Both the position numbers and the translations under genes were made by a program. Of a stretch of 64,000 nt of DNA, positions 52,803 through 62,113 are shown piece by piece. Every line of letters begins with the position of its first letter. Positions within the stretch are counted from its first letter, which is position 1. Source of the DNA: CBFHSD01 sp965658375 (GTDB taxonomy: Bacteria > Bacteroidota > Bacteroidia > Flavobacteriales_G > Salibacteraceae); assembly GCA_965658375.1 (NCBI GenBank), contig CBFHSD010000003.1:35120-99119 (forward strand), read 5' to 3'. Under the pieces are notes generated by a model. The model was not told where the DNA came from. It saw nothing but the letters and a program-made list of their open reading frames with translations, and did no database searches.

Positions 52803-53894
52803 GTGAAATCATTGGAAAAATACCTTCAAAAACGCTTAGAGGAACGCAAAGAAAAAGGCTTGCTGCGCGTCATAAAGCCTTCTCTCAAAGGAGTAGATTT
52901 TGTGTCTAACGATTATTTGGGTACCGCCCAAACTCCCGTGAGCGTTTCTCCATCAAAAAGTCGGCAACTCAGAGGTTCACGCAATTTGGTTGGGAGCTCA
53001 GCTGCGCTTACTCAATTGGAAGAAGATTTTGCCCATTTTTTTGGAACTGAAGCCTGCATGGTTTTACCCAGTGGCTACCAAGCCAACTTAGCACTATTGG
53101 TGACAGTTGCTACTCCAAAAACCTCTATTCTTTTTGATGAGCACGTGCACAATTCACTCAGAAGAGCCATTCAACTTACTGGCGCAAAGGCTCTTAAAAT
53201 TAAGCACAACAATACCGCACATTTGAAGCAGCAACTGGCGAACACCTCAGACAATACCATTGTCATTTGTGAAAGCTTGTACTCCATGCATGGCGACTTT
53301 TGTCACATCAAAGAATGGAGCGCACTCTGTGAAGAACACCAAGCCTGGCTTTGGGTAGATGAAGCCCACACTGCAGGTTGGTATGGCAAACATGGACGGG
53401 GCGTTTGCATGGAAAACAACTTGGATATTCCGCTTATTTCTGTTGGCCTAGGAAAAGCAATGGGTACGCAAGGTGGCCTTATTTTGGGAAGCAAATCGTT
53501 GATGCAGTCTGTAGTCAATTTTGGTGATCCCGCCATTTACAGCACCGCCATTTCCGATACGCACATTCAAGAATTAGCGCAACGTTTAGAAGATGTAAAA
53601 GCCGCGCAAAACGAGCGCGCAACTTTACTGAAGAACATTGCCCACTTCCAAGAAAGGGCAAAACACCTCAAAGGCTATCAACACTCAGAGAGTCCCATTC
53701 AAACTATTGTGATTGGAAATCCGGAGCAGACAACTGCTTTGGCCAAGGCACTTGCGAACGAACAATTGAATGTGGCGGCCGTTCGGTATCCAACGGTTCC
53801 TAAAGGAAGCGATTTATTGCGCATGAGCTTGCACAGCTACAACACCGCCCAAGAAATTGAACATTTGATAAATACAATCGAAGAACATGTCTAA
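52803..53894 (+). CDS. bioF: 8-amino-7-oxononanoate synthase
   Basis: PLP enzyme joining pimeloyl-thioester and alanine, first step of biotin ring assembly. Starts with GTG (MKSLEKYLQKRLEE). Motifs: DFVSNDYLGTA, RGSRNLVGSSAALTQLE, DEHVHNSLRRA, WVDEAHTAGWYGKHGRG, and the PLP-lysine region SVGLGKAMGTQGGLILGS. 363 residues, slightly shorter than the usual 380-390. The related 2-amino-3-ketobutyrate CoA ligase is ruled out by the biotin neighbours. Overlaps bioD by 8 bases. Confidence 0.93.
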   Translation: MKSLEKYLQKRLEERKEKGLLRVIKPSLKGVDFVSNDYLGTAQTPVSVSPSKSRQLRGSRNLVGSSAALTQLEEDFAHFFGTEACMVLPSGYQANLALLVTVATPKTSILFDEHVHNSLRRAIQLTGAKALKIKHNNTAHLKQQLANTSDNTIVICESLYSMHGDFCHIKEWSALCEEHQAWLWVDEAHTAGWYGKHGRGVCMENNLDIPLISVGLGKAMGTQGGLILGSKSLMQSVVNFGDPAIYSTAISDTHIQELAQRLEDVKAAQNERATLLKNIAHFQERAKHLKGYQHSESPIQTIVIGNPEQTTALAKALANEQLNVAAVRYPTVPKGSDLLRMSLHSYNTAQEIEHLINTIEEHV

Positions 53895-54522
53895 ACAACC
53901 CCTTGTTGTGACCGCTATAGATACAGACGTAGGTAAAACAGTGGTTTCTGCCCTGGTAGCAAAAGCCTTAAACACCGATTATTGGAAACCTGTTCAAGCT
54001 GGTGGTCTAGACCACAGTGATAGTATGGAAGTGGATCGTCTTACGAAAGGGTCCCTCAAAATCTGGCCTGAAGCTTTTCGGTTGAATACGCCTGCTTCTC
54101 CGCACCTAGCAGCTGAAATAGATGGAATAGAAATTCAAGCTGAACAACTAGTCATTCCCGAAACTGAAAATCAACTCTTAATTGAAGGAGCCGGTGGATT
54201 GATGGTTCCTATCAGTGAGAAATTCACGCTTTTAGATTGGTTTAAAATGATCAATCCAAAAATTTTGGTGGTTACGAAACACTACTTGGGCAGCATCAAC
54301 CACACACTTTGCACATTAGAAGTTATGAAGCAGCACGGCCTGCAGGTAGAAGGCCTTATTGTAAATGGAGATGCCCATGAACCAAGCGAGCGGGCTTTTG
54401 CCAAAATAGCGGGTGTGGAAGTTCTCGCTCATGTACCTTTGGCGCCTCAATTGAATACAACTTGGATCAACAACACAGCAGCAGAACTCGCACCAAAACT
54501 CAGCTTTCTATGTCCTCGCTAA
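53887..54522 (+). CDS. bioD: ATP-dependent dethiobiotin synthetase
   Basis: Forms the ureido ring of dethiobiotin from diaminononanoate, carbon dioxide and ATP. P-loop AIDTDVGKT (Ala in place of the common Gly at its start), substrate-binding KPVQAGG, and IEGAGGLMVPI. 211 residues. Overlaps bioF at its start and bioA at its end, so translation is coupled. Confidence 0.95.
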   Translation: MSKQPLVVTAIDTDVGKTVVSALVAKALNTDYWKPVQAGGLDHSDSMEVDRLTKGSLKIWPEAFRLNTPASPHLAAEIDGIEIQAEQLVIPETENQLLIEGAGGLMVPISEKFTLLDWFKMINPKILVVTKHYLGSINHTLCTLEVMKQHGLQVEGLIVNGDAHEPSERAFAKIAGVEVLAHVPLAPQLNTTWINNTAAELAPKLSFLCPR

Positions 54523-55793
54523 GCGAAAAAGATCAAGCACTGATTTGGCATCCTTACACCCAAATGAAACACGCTCCTGCGCCAACGGCATTTGTCAAGG
54601 GCCAAGGCACACTGCTATACACAGAAAGTGGAGATGCTGTAATTGATGCCATCTCCTCTTGGTGGGTAAACCTTCATGGGCATTGTCATCCTTATATCTC
54701 TGAAGCGGTTAAAAAGCAGGTAGAGACCTTAGAGCATGCTATTTTCGCGGGATTCACACATGAGCCTGCGGTAAAATTGGCTGAGAAACTCATGGCAATT
54801 TCTCCCGATCAATTGAAAAAGGTGTTCTATTCAGACAATGGATCTACAGCGGTTGAGATTGCCGTAAAAATGGCGCTTCAATCGTTTAGAAACCAAGGGA
54901 AGCCGCGCCACAAAATCATTTCTTTTGAAGGCGGATTTCATGGTGAAACTTTTGGAGCTATGTCGGTAAGTGCCCAATCTGTTTTTACAGAAGCTTTTAA
55001 AGATTATTGTTTTGACTGTATCTCTATTCCTGTGCCTACCCCAGGGAATGAGGCCCAAGCCATAGAAGCATTTAAAGCGGCTTGCGATGAAGAGATTTGT
55101 GCTTTTATCTACGAGCCATTGCTGCAAGGCGCGAGCGGAATGGTTATGTATTCTGCTGAAGCACTGAACGAAATGATTGGCTATGCGCAAAGCAAAGGAG
55201 CCTATTGCATTGCCGATGAGGTGGCCGTTGGCTTTGGGAGAAGCGGAAAAATATTCGCGTCTGACTACATGGAAAACAAACCCGATTTCATGTGCTTCTC
55301 AAAAGCGCTTACGGGTGGTTATATGGCCTTGGGAGCCACGCTCTGCACCAATGAGGTTTACGCGCATTTTTTAAGCGATGATCCACTGCATACTTTTTAT
55401 CATGGGCACTCATTTACAGCTAACCCCATTTCTTGCACCGCAGCATTGGCAAGCATTGAGCTTTTAATGCAGCCAGAGCAATTGGCAAAAATCAATTGGA
55501 TTTCTGCACAGCATCGAGCACAGGCTAAAGTCTGGAAAGCACATGGAATGGTCAATGTGGTTCGCCAATTGGGAACCGTTATTGCCATAGAAATAAAAGC
55601 CGATCAAGGTGGTTACAACTCCAACCTACGCCAAAAACTCTATGACTTTTTTATGAGTCAAAATGTCTTGCTTAGGCCTTTGGGGAATATTGTCTACATC
55701 TTCCCGCCATTGAGCATAAGTGCAGAAGAATTGAATAAAGTATACGCTACCATCACTGCTGCTTTAAACGCCTTGGAGGAGGGCACTTTATGA
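54510..55793 (+). CDS. bioA: Adenosylmethionine-8-amino-7-oxononanoate aminotransferase
   Basis: PLP aminotransferase making 7,8-diaminononanoate with S-adenosylmethionine as amino donor. Starts at ATG 54510 (MSSLSEKDQALIWHPYTQM); the in-frame upstream start at 54462 lies deep in bioD. Motifs: DAISSWWVNLHGHCHP, GSTAVEIAVKMALQ, IADEVAVGFGRSGKIFA and the PLP lysine in CFSKALTGGYMALGATL. 427 residues, normal. Overlaps bioD by 13 bases and the next gene by 4. Confidence 0.95.
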   Translation: MSSLSEKDQALIWHPYTQMKHAPAPTAFVKGQGTLLYTESGDAVIDAISSWWVNLHGHCHPYISEAVKKQVETLEHAIFAGFTHEPAVKLAEKLMAISPDQLKKVFYSDNGSTAVEIAVKMALQSFRNQGKPRHKIISFEGGFHGETFGAMSVSAQSVFTEAFKDYCFDCISIPVPTPGNEAQAIEAFKAACDEEICAFIYEPLLQGASGMVMYSAEALNEMIGYAQSKGAYCIADEVAVGFGRSGKIFASDYMENKPDFMCFSKALTGGYMALGATLCTNEVYAHFLSDDPLHTFYHGHSFTANPISCTAALASIELLMQPEQLAKINWISAQHRAQAKVWKAHGMVNVVRQLGTVIAIEIKADQGGYNSNLRQKLYDFFMSQNVLLRPLGNIVYIFPPLSISAEELNKVYATITAALNALEEGTL

Positions 55794-56941
55794 AAGTAGC
55801 GTTAGGCATCAAAGGAATCGGAAGCATCTCTGCCTTGGGTCATGAGCGCGCAGCCATTGTGCAAGAAAGTGCCTCTACCAGCCATGCAATGCAAAAGCAT
55901 GGTGAATGGTGCAGCAAAATACCTGAATGCAGCGAAGCCTACCTCGATGAAGTGTGCAGCAGCAAACGCATCAAACCTTTAGACCGCGTGGTCAAGCTTT
56001 CTATTGCCGCTGGAAAACAAGCCTTGGAGCAATCGGGATTTGACCCTGCAGAAACCGGATTATTGATCGGAACATCTAGAGGAGCGCAAGAAACGCAAGA
56101 ACATCTCTTTGCCGATTTCGATTCAGGGAAGAGACTCAATCCCAACGGTTCGCCCAGAACTACTTTGGGAAATATAGCCAGCGAAACAGCAGCTGCCTTA
56201 GGCATAAAAGGCTATTCTCATGCCATGTCGCAAACATGTAGCAGTGGGTTTCAAGCTATTTTACAAGCCGCATCATGGATAGAAGCTGGATGGGCCAAAC
56301 GCTTTATTGTTATTGGAGCCGAAGCGCCATTGACTCCCTATTTCACTCAGCAAATGGCGGCCATGAAAATTTACAGCAATCGAACAGAAGGCTACCCAAA
56401 TTTGTCTTTGGACCTGCAGAAAAAAGAAAACACCTTTATCTTGGGAGAAGGGGCTGTGGCCATTGCCATTGAAAAAAAAGAAGAAGCAAGCAACTACTTG
56501 GCATCGGTCTCGGGCTTAGGTTTTGGAAGAGAAGCGGGCAGTCATGCAGCAAGTATCAACGCCAATGGAAAGGCCTTACAAGACGCCATGAAAATGGCCT
56601 TGCAAGAGCATACATCTATTGACGGTATTGTGGCACACAGCCCAGGAACCATTCAGGGAGATTTAGCCGAAAACAAAGCCATTCAAATCATTACAAATAA
56701 GGTATTGAACAATTCGGATTCGACCATTCCTGTAACGGGGAATAAATGGAAAATTGGTCATACTTTAGGAGCATCGGGAATGTTTAGTTTAGAACTTGGA
56801 ATCACTATGTTTGCACGCAAGGAGTGGATTCCTGTCCCTTACTTGAATGCACCCACACCCGTACCACCAAAAAAACTATTGATAAACGCACAAGGATTTG
56901 GCGGCAACGCTGTGAGCCTTGTTTTGGATAAAGAGCAATGA
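55790..56941 (+). CDS. Beta-ketoacyl synthase embedded in the biotin operon
   Basis: Thiolase-fold condensing enzyme of the KAS I/II type, 383 residues. The Cys-His-His triad is complete: Cys150 in SQTCSSGFQA, His in VAHSPGTIQGD, His in KWKIGHTLGASG. It overlaps bioA and bioB by 4 bases each, so it belongs to the operon. In an operon without bioC or bioH, a condensing enzyme may help build the pimeloyl moiety. It is not a KAS III (FabH/BioZ) by motif. Primary fatty-acid synthesis is unlikely because no acp or fabG is near. Substrate unknown. Confidence 0.87.
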   Translation: MKVALGIKGIGSISALGHERAAIVQESASTSHAMQKHGEWCSKIPECSEAYLDEVCSSKRIKPLDRVVKLSIAAGKQALEQSGFDPAETGLLIGTSRGAQETQEHLFADFDSGKRLNPNGSPRTTLGNIASETAAALGIKGYSHAMSQTCSSGFQAILQAASWIEAGWAKRFIVIGAEAPLTPYFTQQMAAMKIYSNRTEGYPNLSLDLQKKENTFILGEGAVAIAIEKKEEASNYLASVSGLGFGREAGSHAASINANGKALQDAMKMALQEHTSIDGIVAHSPGTIQGDLAENKAIQIITNKVLNNSDSTIPVTGNKWKIGHTLGASGMFSLELGITMFARKEWIPVPYLNAPTPVPPKKLLINAQGFGGNAVSLVLDKEQ

Positions 56942-58023
56942 AAAACTGGACCAAAGAAGAAATTTACGCACTGCACGACATGCCTTTGTTAGACCTTGTT
57001 TATAAGGCGGCTAGCGTGCATAGAGAACACCATAACCCCAACGAGGTGCAAATCTCTACCCTACTCTCTATTAAAACTGGTGGGTGTTCTGAAGATTGCG
57101 GCTATTGCCCACAAGCTAAGCGTTACCATACCGGAGTAGAAGACGAAGGTTTGATGATTGTAGATCAAGTAAAAGCTGCTGCATTACGCGCGAAAGAAAG
57201 CGGTTCATCGCGCTTGTGCATGGGTGCCGCTTGGAGAAACGTGCGCGACAATGCCGAGTTTGATCAAGTGATTGACATGGTAGAGGCCGTAAATGGTGTT
57301 GGTCTAGAAGTATGCTGTACCCTTGGTATGCTTTCTGAAAACCAAGCCAAGCGACTTGCAAATGCTGGATTGTACGCTTACAATCACAACATAGATACTT
57401 CTGAAGAATATTACAAAGAGGTAATCTCAACCCGAGGTTATGAGGATCGCTTAAAAACTATAGACAACGTACGCAAAACGGGTGTTACCGTGTGCTCTGG
57501 TGGAATTATAGGAATGGGTGAAGCCAAGAAAGACCGCTGCGACATGTTGCATACCCTTTCTTTATTGAACCCTCAGCCAGAATCTGTTCCGATTAATGCC
57601 CTTGTTGCTGTTGATGGAACCCCAATGGAAGAGCAAACACCTGTTAGCAGCTGGGAAATGATTCGCATGGTAGCAACTGCACGTATTGTATTGCCAACAA
57701 GTGTGGTGCGTTTATCTGCTGGGCGAACCCAAATGAACGAAGAAACGCAAGCCTTTTGCTTTATGGCCGGGGCCGGTTCTATCTTTGCGGGAGATAAATT
57801 ATTGACGACTCCTAACCCAGATATCAACCAAGATTTGGCATTGTTTGAAACCTTGGGAATCAAAAACCGCAAACCAACCAAGAAAGAAAAAGAAAACCAC
57901 GACTTGACCGAGGATGGTGCGCGCAAAAAATGGTCGCGACCAAAGCATACCATAGATAGAAACTTGGAGGCACAAGAAAAAGCCAAAGAGCAACGCAAGT
58001 TGGAAAAACAAGAAGAAGTTTAA
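56938..58023 (+). CDS. bioB: Biotin synthase
   Basis: Radical-SAM enzyme inserting sulfur into dethiobiotin. The [4Fe-4S] motif CxxxCxxC is in GGCSEDCGYCPQ (about residues 51-60); the auxiliary cluster ligands are in CMGAAWRNVRD and VCCTLGML; YNHNIDTSEEYY and RLSAGRTQM follow. 361 residues with a charged Lys/Glu tail. The start ATG overlaps the ketoacyl synthase stop (ATGA). Last gene of the operon, closed by a terminator. Confidence 0.97.
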   Translation: MKNWTKEEIYALHDMPLLDLVYKAASVHREHHNPNEVQISTLLSIKTGGCSEDCGYCPQAKRYHTGVEDEGLMIVDQVKAAALRAKESGSSRLCMGAAWRNVRDNAEFDQVIDMVEAVNGVGLEVCCTLGMLSENQAKRLANAGLYAYNHNIDTSEEYYKEVISTRGYEDRLKTIDNVRKTGVTVCSGGIIGMGEAKKDRCDMLHTLSLLNPQPESVPINALVAVDGTPMEEQTPVSSWEMIRMVATARIVLPTSVVRLSAGRTQMNEETQAFCFMAGAGSIFAGDKLLTTPNPDINQDLALFETLGIKNRKPTKKEKENHDLTEDGARKKWSRPKHTIDRNLEAQEKAKEQRKLEKQEEV

Positions 58024-58029
58024 GAAGAG

Positions 58030-58056
58030 AATCCCGCAATAAGCGGGATTTTTTTT
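58030..58056 (+). terminator. Terminator after bioB
   Basis: AATCCCGC (58030-58037) pairs with GCGGGATT (58043-58050), loop of 5, followed by eight T. Confidence 0.92.
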
Positions 58057-58169
58057 GCTCTCTCTTTTAATACTCTTTTCATCTTAAGCTGAGAACAAAC
58101 AACCTTTCACGAAAGGAAAACTACCGTATTCTAATTGACACAATCAAAACCTAACTTTTTCATGTAACA

Positions 58170-58267
58170 TTGTTTTGTGGATGAGAATAAAATGCTCCTC
58201 ACAGAACAATCAAGACTTTAGGCTTTTACTTACCACAGCTCAAATTTCCGTGGAAGTAACTTTTTTT
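58170..58267 (+). ncRNA. Candidate small RNA between bioB and polA
   Basis: The 348-base gap between bioB and polA has three terminators. The first ends bioB (58030-58056). A second stem, TTACTT-CCAC with GTGG-AAGTAA (58226-58236 and 58250-58259, one bulged A), is followed by seven T. No reading frame of note lies between them. -7-like elements TAACTTTT or TAACATTG lie near 58155-58175, so a transcript of about 90-110 bases is plausible. The start is approximate. Confidence 0.4.
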
Positions 58268-58280
58268 CATATGACAGATA

Positions 58281-58316
58281 AAACCACCGCCCAGGGATGC
58301 ACGGTGGTTTGTTTTT
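58281..58316 (+). terminator. Third terminator, just before polA
   Basis: AAACCACCG (58281-58289) pairs with CGGTGGTTT (58302-58310), then G and five T. It lies 56 bases before the polA ATG and only 14 bases after the previous T-run. Either a back-up terminator for the small transcript or a control element of polA. Confidence 0.8.
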
Positions 58317-58371
58317 AACAATCAACCAACCCTCCTCACAAATTCCCTACTTTTACCGCAAACCGCACGGA

Positions 58372-61158
58372 ATGCTGACAAAAGACACAGATAAAAAACT
58401 CTTTTTATTGGATGCTTACGCCCTCATATTTAGGGCGTATTATGCCTTTGCTAAAAACCCAAGAATCAACTCCAAAGGTTTCAATACCTCTGCTGTATTT
58501 GGTTTCACCAATGCGCTTTTAGATGTGATTAAAAACGAGCAGCCCACCCACCTTGCCGTATGTTTTGACCCACCCGAACCTCCTGGTAGAACTAAAACTT
58601 TTGAGGGCTACAAAGCCAATCGCGATGCTACTCCAGAAGACATTAAACTCTCGGTGCCATTTATCATGCAATTGCTTCAAGGCATGAACATTCCTATTTA
58701 TATGGAAAGCGGTTATGAGGCTGATGACGTTGTAGGAACCCTTGCCAAACAAGCAGAAAAGGAAGGTTTTACTACCTATATGATGACTCCAGACAAGGAT
58801 TTTGGACAGTTGGTTTCTGAAAACATTTTCATGTTCAAACCAGCTCGTATGGGGAACTCGGCAGAAGTATGGGGAATCCCAGAAATTCTAGAAAAGTTTG
58901 GTTTAACACGGGTGGAGCAAGTGATAGATACCCTAGGCCTCATGGGTGACGCGGTAGATAACATACCAGGTGTACCTGGAGTGGGACCCAAAAAAGCTCA
59001 GCAACTTATTGAGCAGTTTGACTCAGTTGAGGGCATTTACCAAAACTTAGATCAACTAAAAGGCAAACTCAAAGAAAACCTAGAGAACAACAAAGAACAG
59101 GCTTTTATGTCTAAGCTCTTGGCCACTATAATTCTAGATGTGCCATGCACCTTCAATGCAGAAGACTGCAAAATGAGCGAACCCAATAAAGAGGAACTTA
59201 GGGAGTTATTCAACGAGTTGGAGTTCCGTAGAATGGCAGAACGCATTTTAGGTGACGCCCCAGTTGTGCAAGCAATTAAACCCGATAGCGAACAGTTCTC
59301 CTTATTCGGTGGCGGTGCTGAAGAAAAGGCTGAACCCAGCTTTGCAACATTAGACACTACAGACCACGATTACCAATTAGTAGAAGGTCAAGAAGCCATT
59401 GATCAACTGATTGCCGATCTCCAAAAGCAAAATGTTATTTGTTTCGACACAGAAACATCACAGCTTAACCCTTTATTGGCCGAATTGGTTGGCCTCTCTT
59501 TCAGCTATGAAAAAGGCAAAGGATTTTGGGTTCCCGCACCAAAAGACAGAGCAGAAGCTACAGATTTTGTGGCTCAATTTGCTCCAGTGCTTACTAACCC
59601 CAACATTGTAAAGGTGGCGCAAAACCTCAAGTACGATTTTCATATTCTCATGAATTACGGCTTAGAAGTGAAGGCTCCTTGGCACGATACCATGATTAAC
59701 CATTACATTCAAGAGCCAGATTCTAACCGTAGAAGCATGGATATTTTGGCTGAAAACCTTTTGGATTACCAGCCAGTCAGTATCACGAAACTGATTGGTA
59801 AAAAAGGGAAGAACCAAAAGTCAATGGCCGATTTGGATCCTGCTAGTATAACCGACTATGCGGCAGAAGATGCTGACATTACCCTTCAGCTTTTTCACAA
59901 ACTCACTCCAGACTTAGAAAAGGCCAACGGCACAAAAGTGTTTGAAGAGGTTGATATGCCTTTGGTTCCTGTGCTTGCTCGTATGGAGAGAGAAGGAATC
60001 AATCTAGATACCGATTTCCTCAATCAATACTCACAAGATCTAGGAAAAGAGTTGGTTGGTATTGAGCAAGAAATCTATGATCATGCGGGAAGTGAATTCA
60101 AAATTAGCAGCCCCAAGCAGGTTGGCGAAGTGCTCTTTGACCGCTTGAAAGTGATTGAAAAACCGAAAAAAACAAAAACGGGCCAATACGCCACCAACGA
60201 AGAAGTGTTGCGCCAATTGGCGGGCAAACACCCCATCATTGACAAAATCTTGGAATTTAGAGAGGTTGCCAAACTCAAAAGCACCTATGTAGATAGCTTA
60301 CCCAAATTGGTGAACCCGAATACCAAACACATACATACTTCATTCAACCAAGTGGTGGCCGCCACAGGGCGATTGAGTTCAGATAATCCCAACTTACAGA
60401 ATATTCCAGTGCGCTCGGAAAGAGGAAAGAAGATACGTGCTGCGTTTATTCCAAGAAATGAAGAATACACCCTTCTGGCAGCAGATTACTCGCAAGTGGA
60501 GTTACGCATTATCGCTGCCTTGAGTGGCGATGAAGGAATGATCAGCGCTTTCCAAAACGGACAAGACATTCATGCCTCTACAGCAGCTAAAGTCTATGAT
60601 TTACCCATTGAAGAAGTTACGCGTGAACTGCGTTCCAATGCCAAAACAGTGAACTTCGGGATTATTTATGGCATCTCTGCTTTTGGCTTAAGCCAGCGCA
60701 TTGACATCTCTAGAAAAGAAGCCAAGAATATTATTGATAGTTATTTCGAAAAATTTCCGGGCATTAAAACCTACATGGATAAAAGCATCGAGAATGCGCG
60801 CGAACACGGTTATGTAGAAACCATTTTGGGCCGTAGAAGGTATTTGCGCGACATCCACTCGGCAAACGCTACAGTGCGCGGTTTTGCAGAACGCAATGCC
60901 ATCAACTCGCCCATTCAAGGTTCTGCAGCAGACATTATCAAGCTGGCCATGATTGACGTAGATCAAAAACTAAGAGAAGGGAACTGGAAGTCCAAAATGC
61001 TTTTGCAGGTACATGATGAATTGGTGTTTGACGCCCATAAGGATGAGGTTGACAAACTTACCACCTTGGTAAAATCAAGCATGGAAAATGCCTACAAAAT
61101 GGAAGTTCCACTAGAGGTAGATGCCAATACGGGCAGCAACTGGTTAGAGGCGCATTAA
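58372..61158 (+). CDS. polA: DNA polymerase I
   Basis: Repair and Okazaki-fragment polymerase, 928 residues. 5' nuclease domain (about 1-290: FLLDAYALIFRAYYAF, GYEADDVVGTLA, DAVDNIPGVPGVGPKKA), 3'-5' exonuclease domain (about 350-530) with intact acidic motifs FDTETS, NLKYDFHIL and YAAEDADITL, so proofreading is probably active. Polymerase domain with motif A (LAADYSQVELRI), motif B (RSNAKTVNFGIIYG) and motif C (LLQVHDELVFD). The frame is open back to 58297, but that part overlaps the terminator at 58281-58316; ATG 58372 is preferred, with TACTTTTA at 58349 as a possible -7 element. Confidence 0.96.
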   Translation: MLTKDTDKKLFLLDAYALIFRAYYAFAKNPRINSKGFNTSAVFGFTNALLDVIKNEQPTHLAVCFDPPEPPGRTKTFEGYKANRDATPEDIKLSVPFIMQLLQGMNIPIYMESGYEADDVVGTLAKQAEKEGFTTYMMTPDKDFGQLVSENIFMFKPARMGNSAEVWGIPEILEKFGLTRVEQVIDTLGLMGDAVDNIPGVPGVGPKKAQQLIEQFDSVEGIYQNLDQLKGKLKENLENNKEQAFMSKLLATIILDVPCTFNAEDCKMSEPNKEELRELFNELEFRRMAERILGDAPVVQAIKPDSEQFSLFGGGAEEKAEPSFATLDTTDHDYQLVEGQEAIDQLIADLQKQNVICFDTETSQLNPLLAELVGLSFSYEKGKGFWVPAPKDRAEATDFVAQFAPVLTNPNIVKVAQNLKYDFHILMNYGLEVKAPWHDTMINHYIQEPDSNRRSMDILAENLLDYQPVSITKLIGKKGKNQKSMADLDPASITDYAAEDADITLQLFHKLTPDLEKANGTKVFEEVDMPLVPVLARMEREGINLDTDFLNQYSQDLGKELVGIEQEIYDHAGSEFKISSPKQVGEVLFDRLKVIEKPKKTKTGQYATNEEVLRQLAGKHPIIDKILEFREVAKLKSTYVDSLPKLVNPNTKHIHTSFNQVVAATGRLSSDNPNLQNIPVRSERGKKIRAAFIPRNEEYTLLAADYSQVELRIIAALSGDEGMISAFQNGQDIHASTAAKVYDLPIEEVTRELRSNAKTVNFGIIYGISAFGLSQRIDISRKEAKNIIDSYFEKFPGIKTYMDKSIENAREHGYVETILGRRRYLRDIHSANATVRGFAERNAINSPIQGSAADIIKLAMIDVDQKLREGNWKSKMLLQVHDELVFDAHKDEVDKLTTLVKSSMENAYKMEVPLEVDANTGSNWLEAH

Positions 61159-61868
61159 GTGCCAAACTCCATCTGCTCTTCAGAGATCAATGGCATGTTG
61201 CCCATTTTTAGAAATACGTTTACTAAGGTAGCTACATCTTTTTCGCAATAGGAAACAATGCGCTGTAAGTCATTGTCTTCGTAATACACTTGGCGCACCA
61301 TGCTGCCATCAATATCATCTTTAGGTGTTGGAATGTCAAAAATGGCAGCCAATAAATCTAACGAAGTGAAACTCTTATAATCGCCCAGTTTCCAAAGTTC
61401 CATAGTATCTAAATGAGGGATCTCCCATGGCTTTTTACCATGCATTTGCAGTACTGGCGGTAGTTCTAAACCCAAAACCATCATTCTTCTGGCTATGTAC
61501 GGAAAGTCGAATTCTTTACCATTATGGCCGCACAAAATGCGAAAGCGGTCGGCATGATCAATCAAAAGCTCGGCAAACTCTTTCAGTAATTCTTCTTCAT
61601 TGTGACTGGCGTAACTCTTCAATCGCAGGGTGCGCTTGGCTCCCGCAATGTACCCCACAGAAATGCATACAATCTTTCCAAATTCGGCATAAATGCCTGC
61701 GCGTTCATACAATTCATCGGCCTCACGCTCATCTTGGCGTTTTAAAGAGGCAGATTTCTTTTCCCAAAGGTGTTGCATGCGGTCGGGAACCTCACCAAAG
61801 TTTTGGTATTGAGGTACGGTTTCAATGTCTAAAAAAAGTACATGATCGAGGTTTACATTTCTAAGCAT
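61155..61868 (-). CDS. PolB-type 3'-5' exonuclease (DnaQ-like)
   Basis: Predicted 3'-5' exonuclease of the family related to the exonuclease domain of PolB polymerases. DEDDy motifs: FLDIETVPQ (Asp, Glu), GHNGKEFDFPYIARRM (Asp), and YCEKDVATLVNVF (Tyr, Asp). 237 residues, no polymerase domain. Its last 4 bases overlap the 3' end of polA on the opposite strand. Role in repair or RNA processing is not known. Confidence 0.88.
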   Translation of the reverse strand: MLRNVNLDHVLFLDIETVPQYQNFGEVPDRMQHLWEKKSASLKRQDEREADELYERAGIYAEFGKIVCISVGYIAGAKRTLRLKSYASHNEEELLKEFAELLIDHADRFRILCGHNGKEFDFPYIARRMMVLGLELPPVLQMHGKKPWEIPHLDTMELWKLGDYKSFTSLDLLAAIFDIPTPKDDIDGSMVRQVYYEDNDLQRIVSYCEKDVATLVNVFLKMGNMPLISEEQMEFGT

Positions 61869-62101
61869 AGGTATATCTGTTGTTGTGCCAATTCACAATT
61901 TTTAAATGATAAGGTGTTCCAGCCTCTTTAATCAGCGGATCGCAGATAAATATAGGTTCTTTTCGTTAAAGTAATGCTCTCGCTGCATAAGTTGCTTTTT
62001 CTAAGAAGCTCTTTTGGATGGCCCTTCACGCAAAAAATGGACAAGAAAGTAGAATGCCCACTCATATGTTGAGGTAAAGACGCTTTGGTAGACAAAGCAA
62101 C

Positions 62102-62109
62102 TACCTTTG
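62102..62109 (+). promoter_or_regulatory. -7 element of the helicase gene, leaderless arrangement
   Basis: TACCTTTG matches TAnnTTTG and ends 4 bases before the ATG at 62114, the same geometry as oxyR. The remainder of the 245-base gap from 61869 shows no other gene or clear structure. Confidence 0.6.
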
Positions 62110-62113
62110 CCCC

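Noticed and set aside
56938..58371. tRNA or rRNA gene in the bioB-polA gap or elsewhere
   Set aside because: No cloverleaf with GTTCRANNC T-arm was found in this or any other gap of the window.
61427..61864. 145-residue plus-strand frame opposite the PolB-type exonuclease
   Set aside because: Shadow of the exonuclease gene, whose DEDDy motifs are unmistakable.
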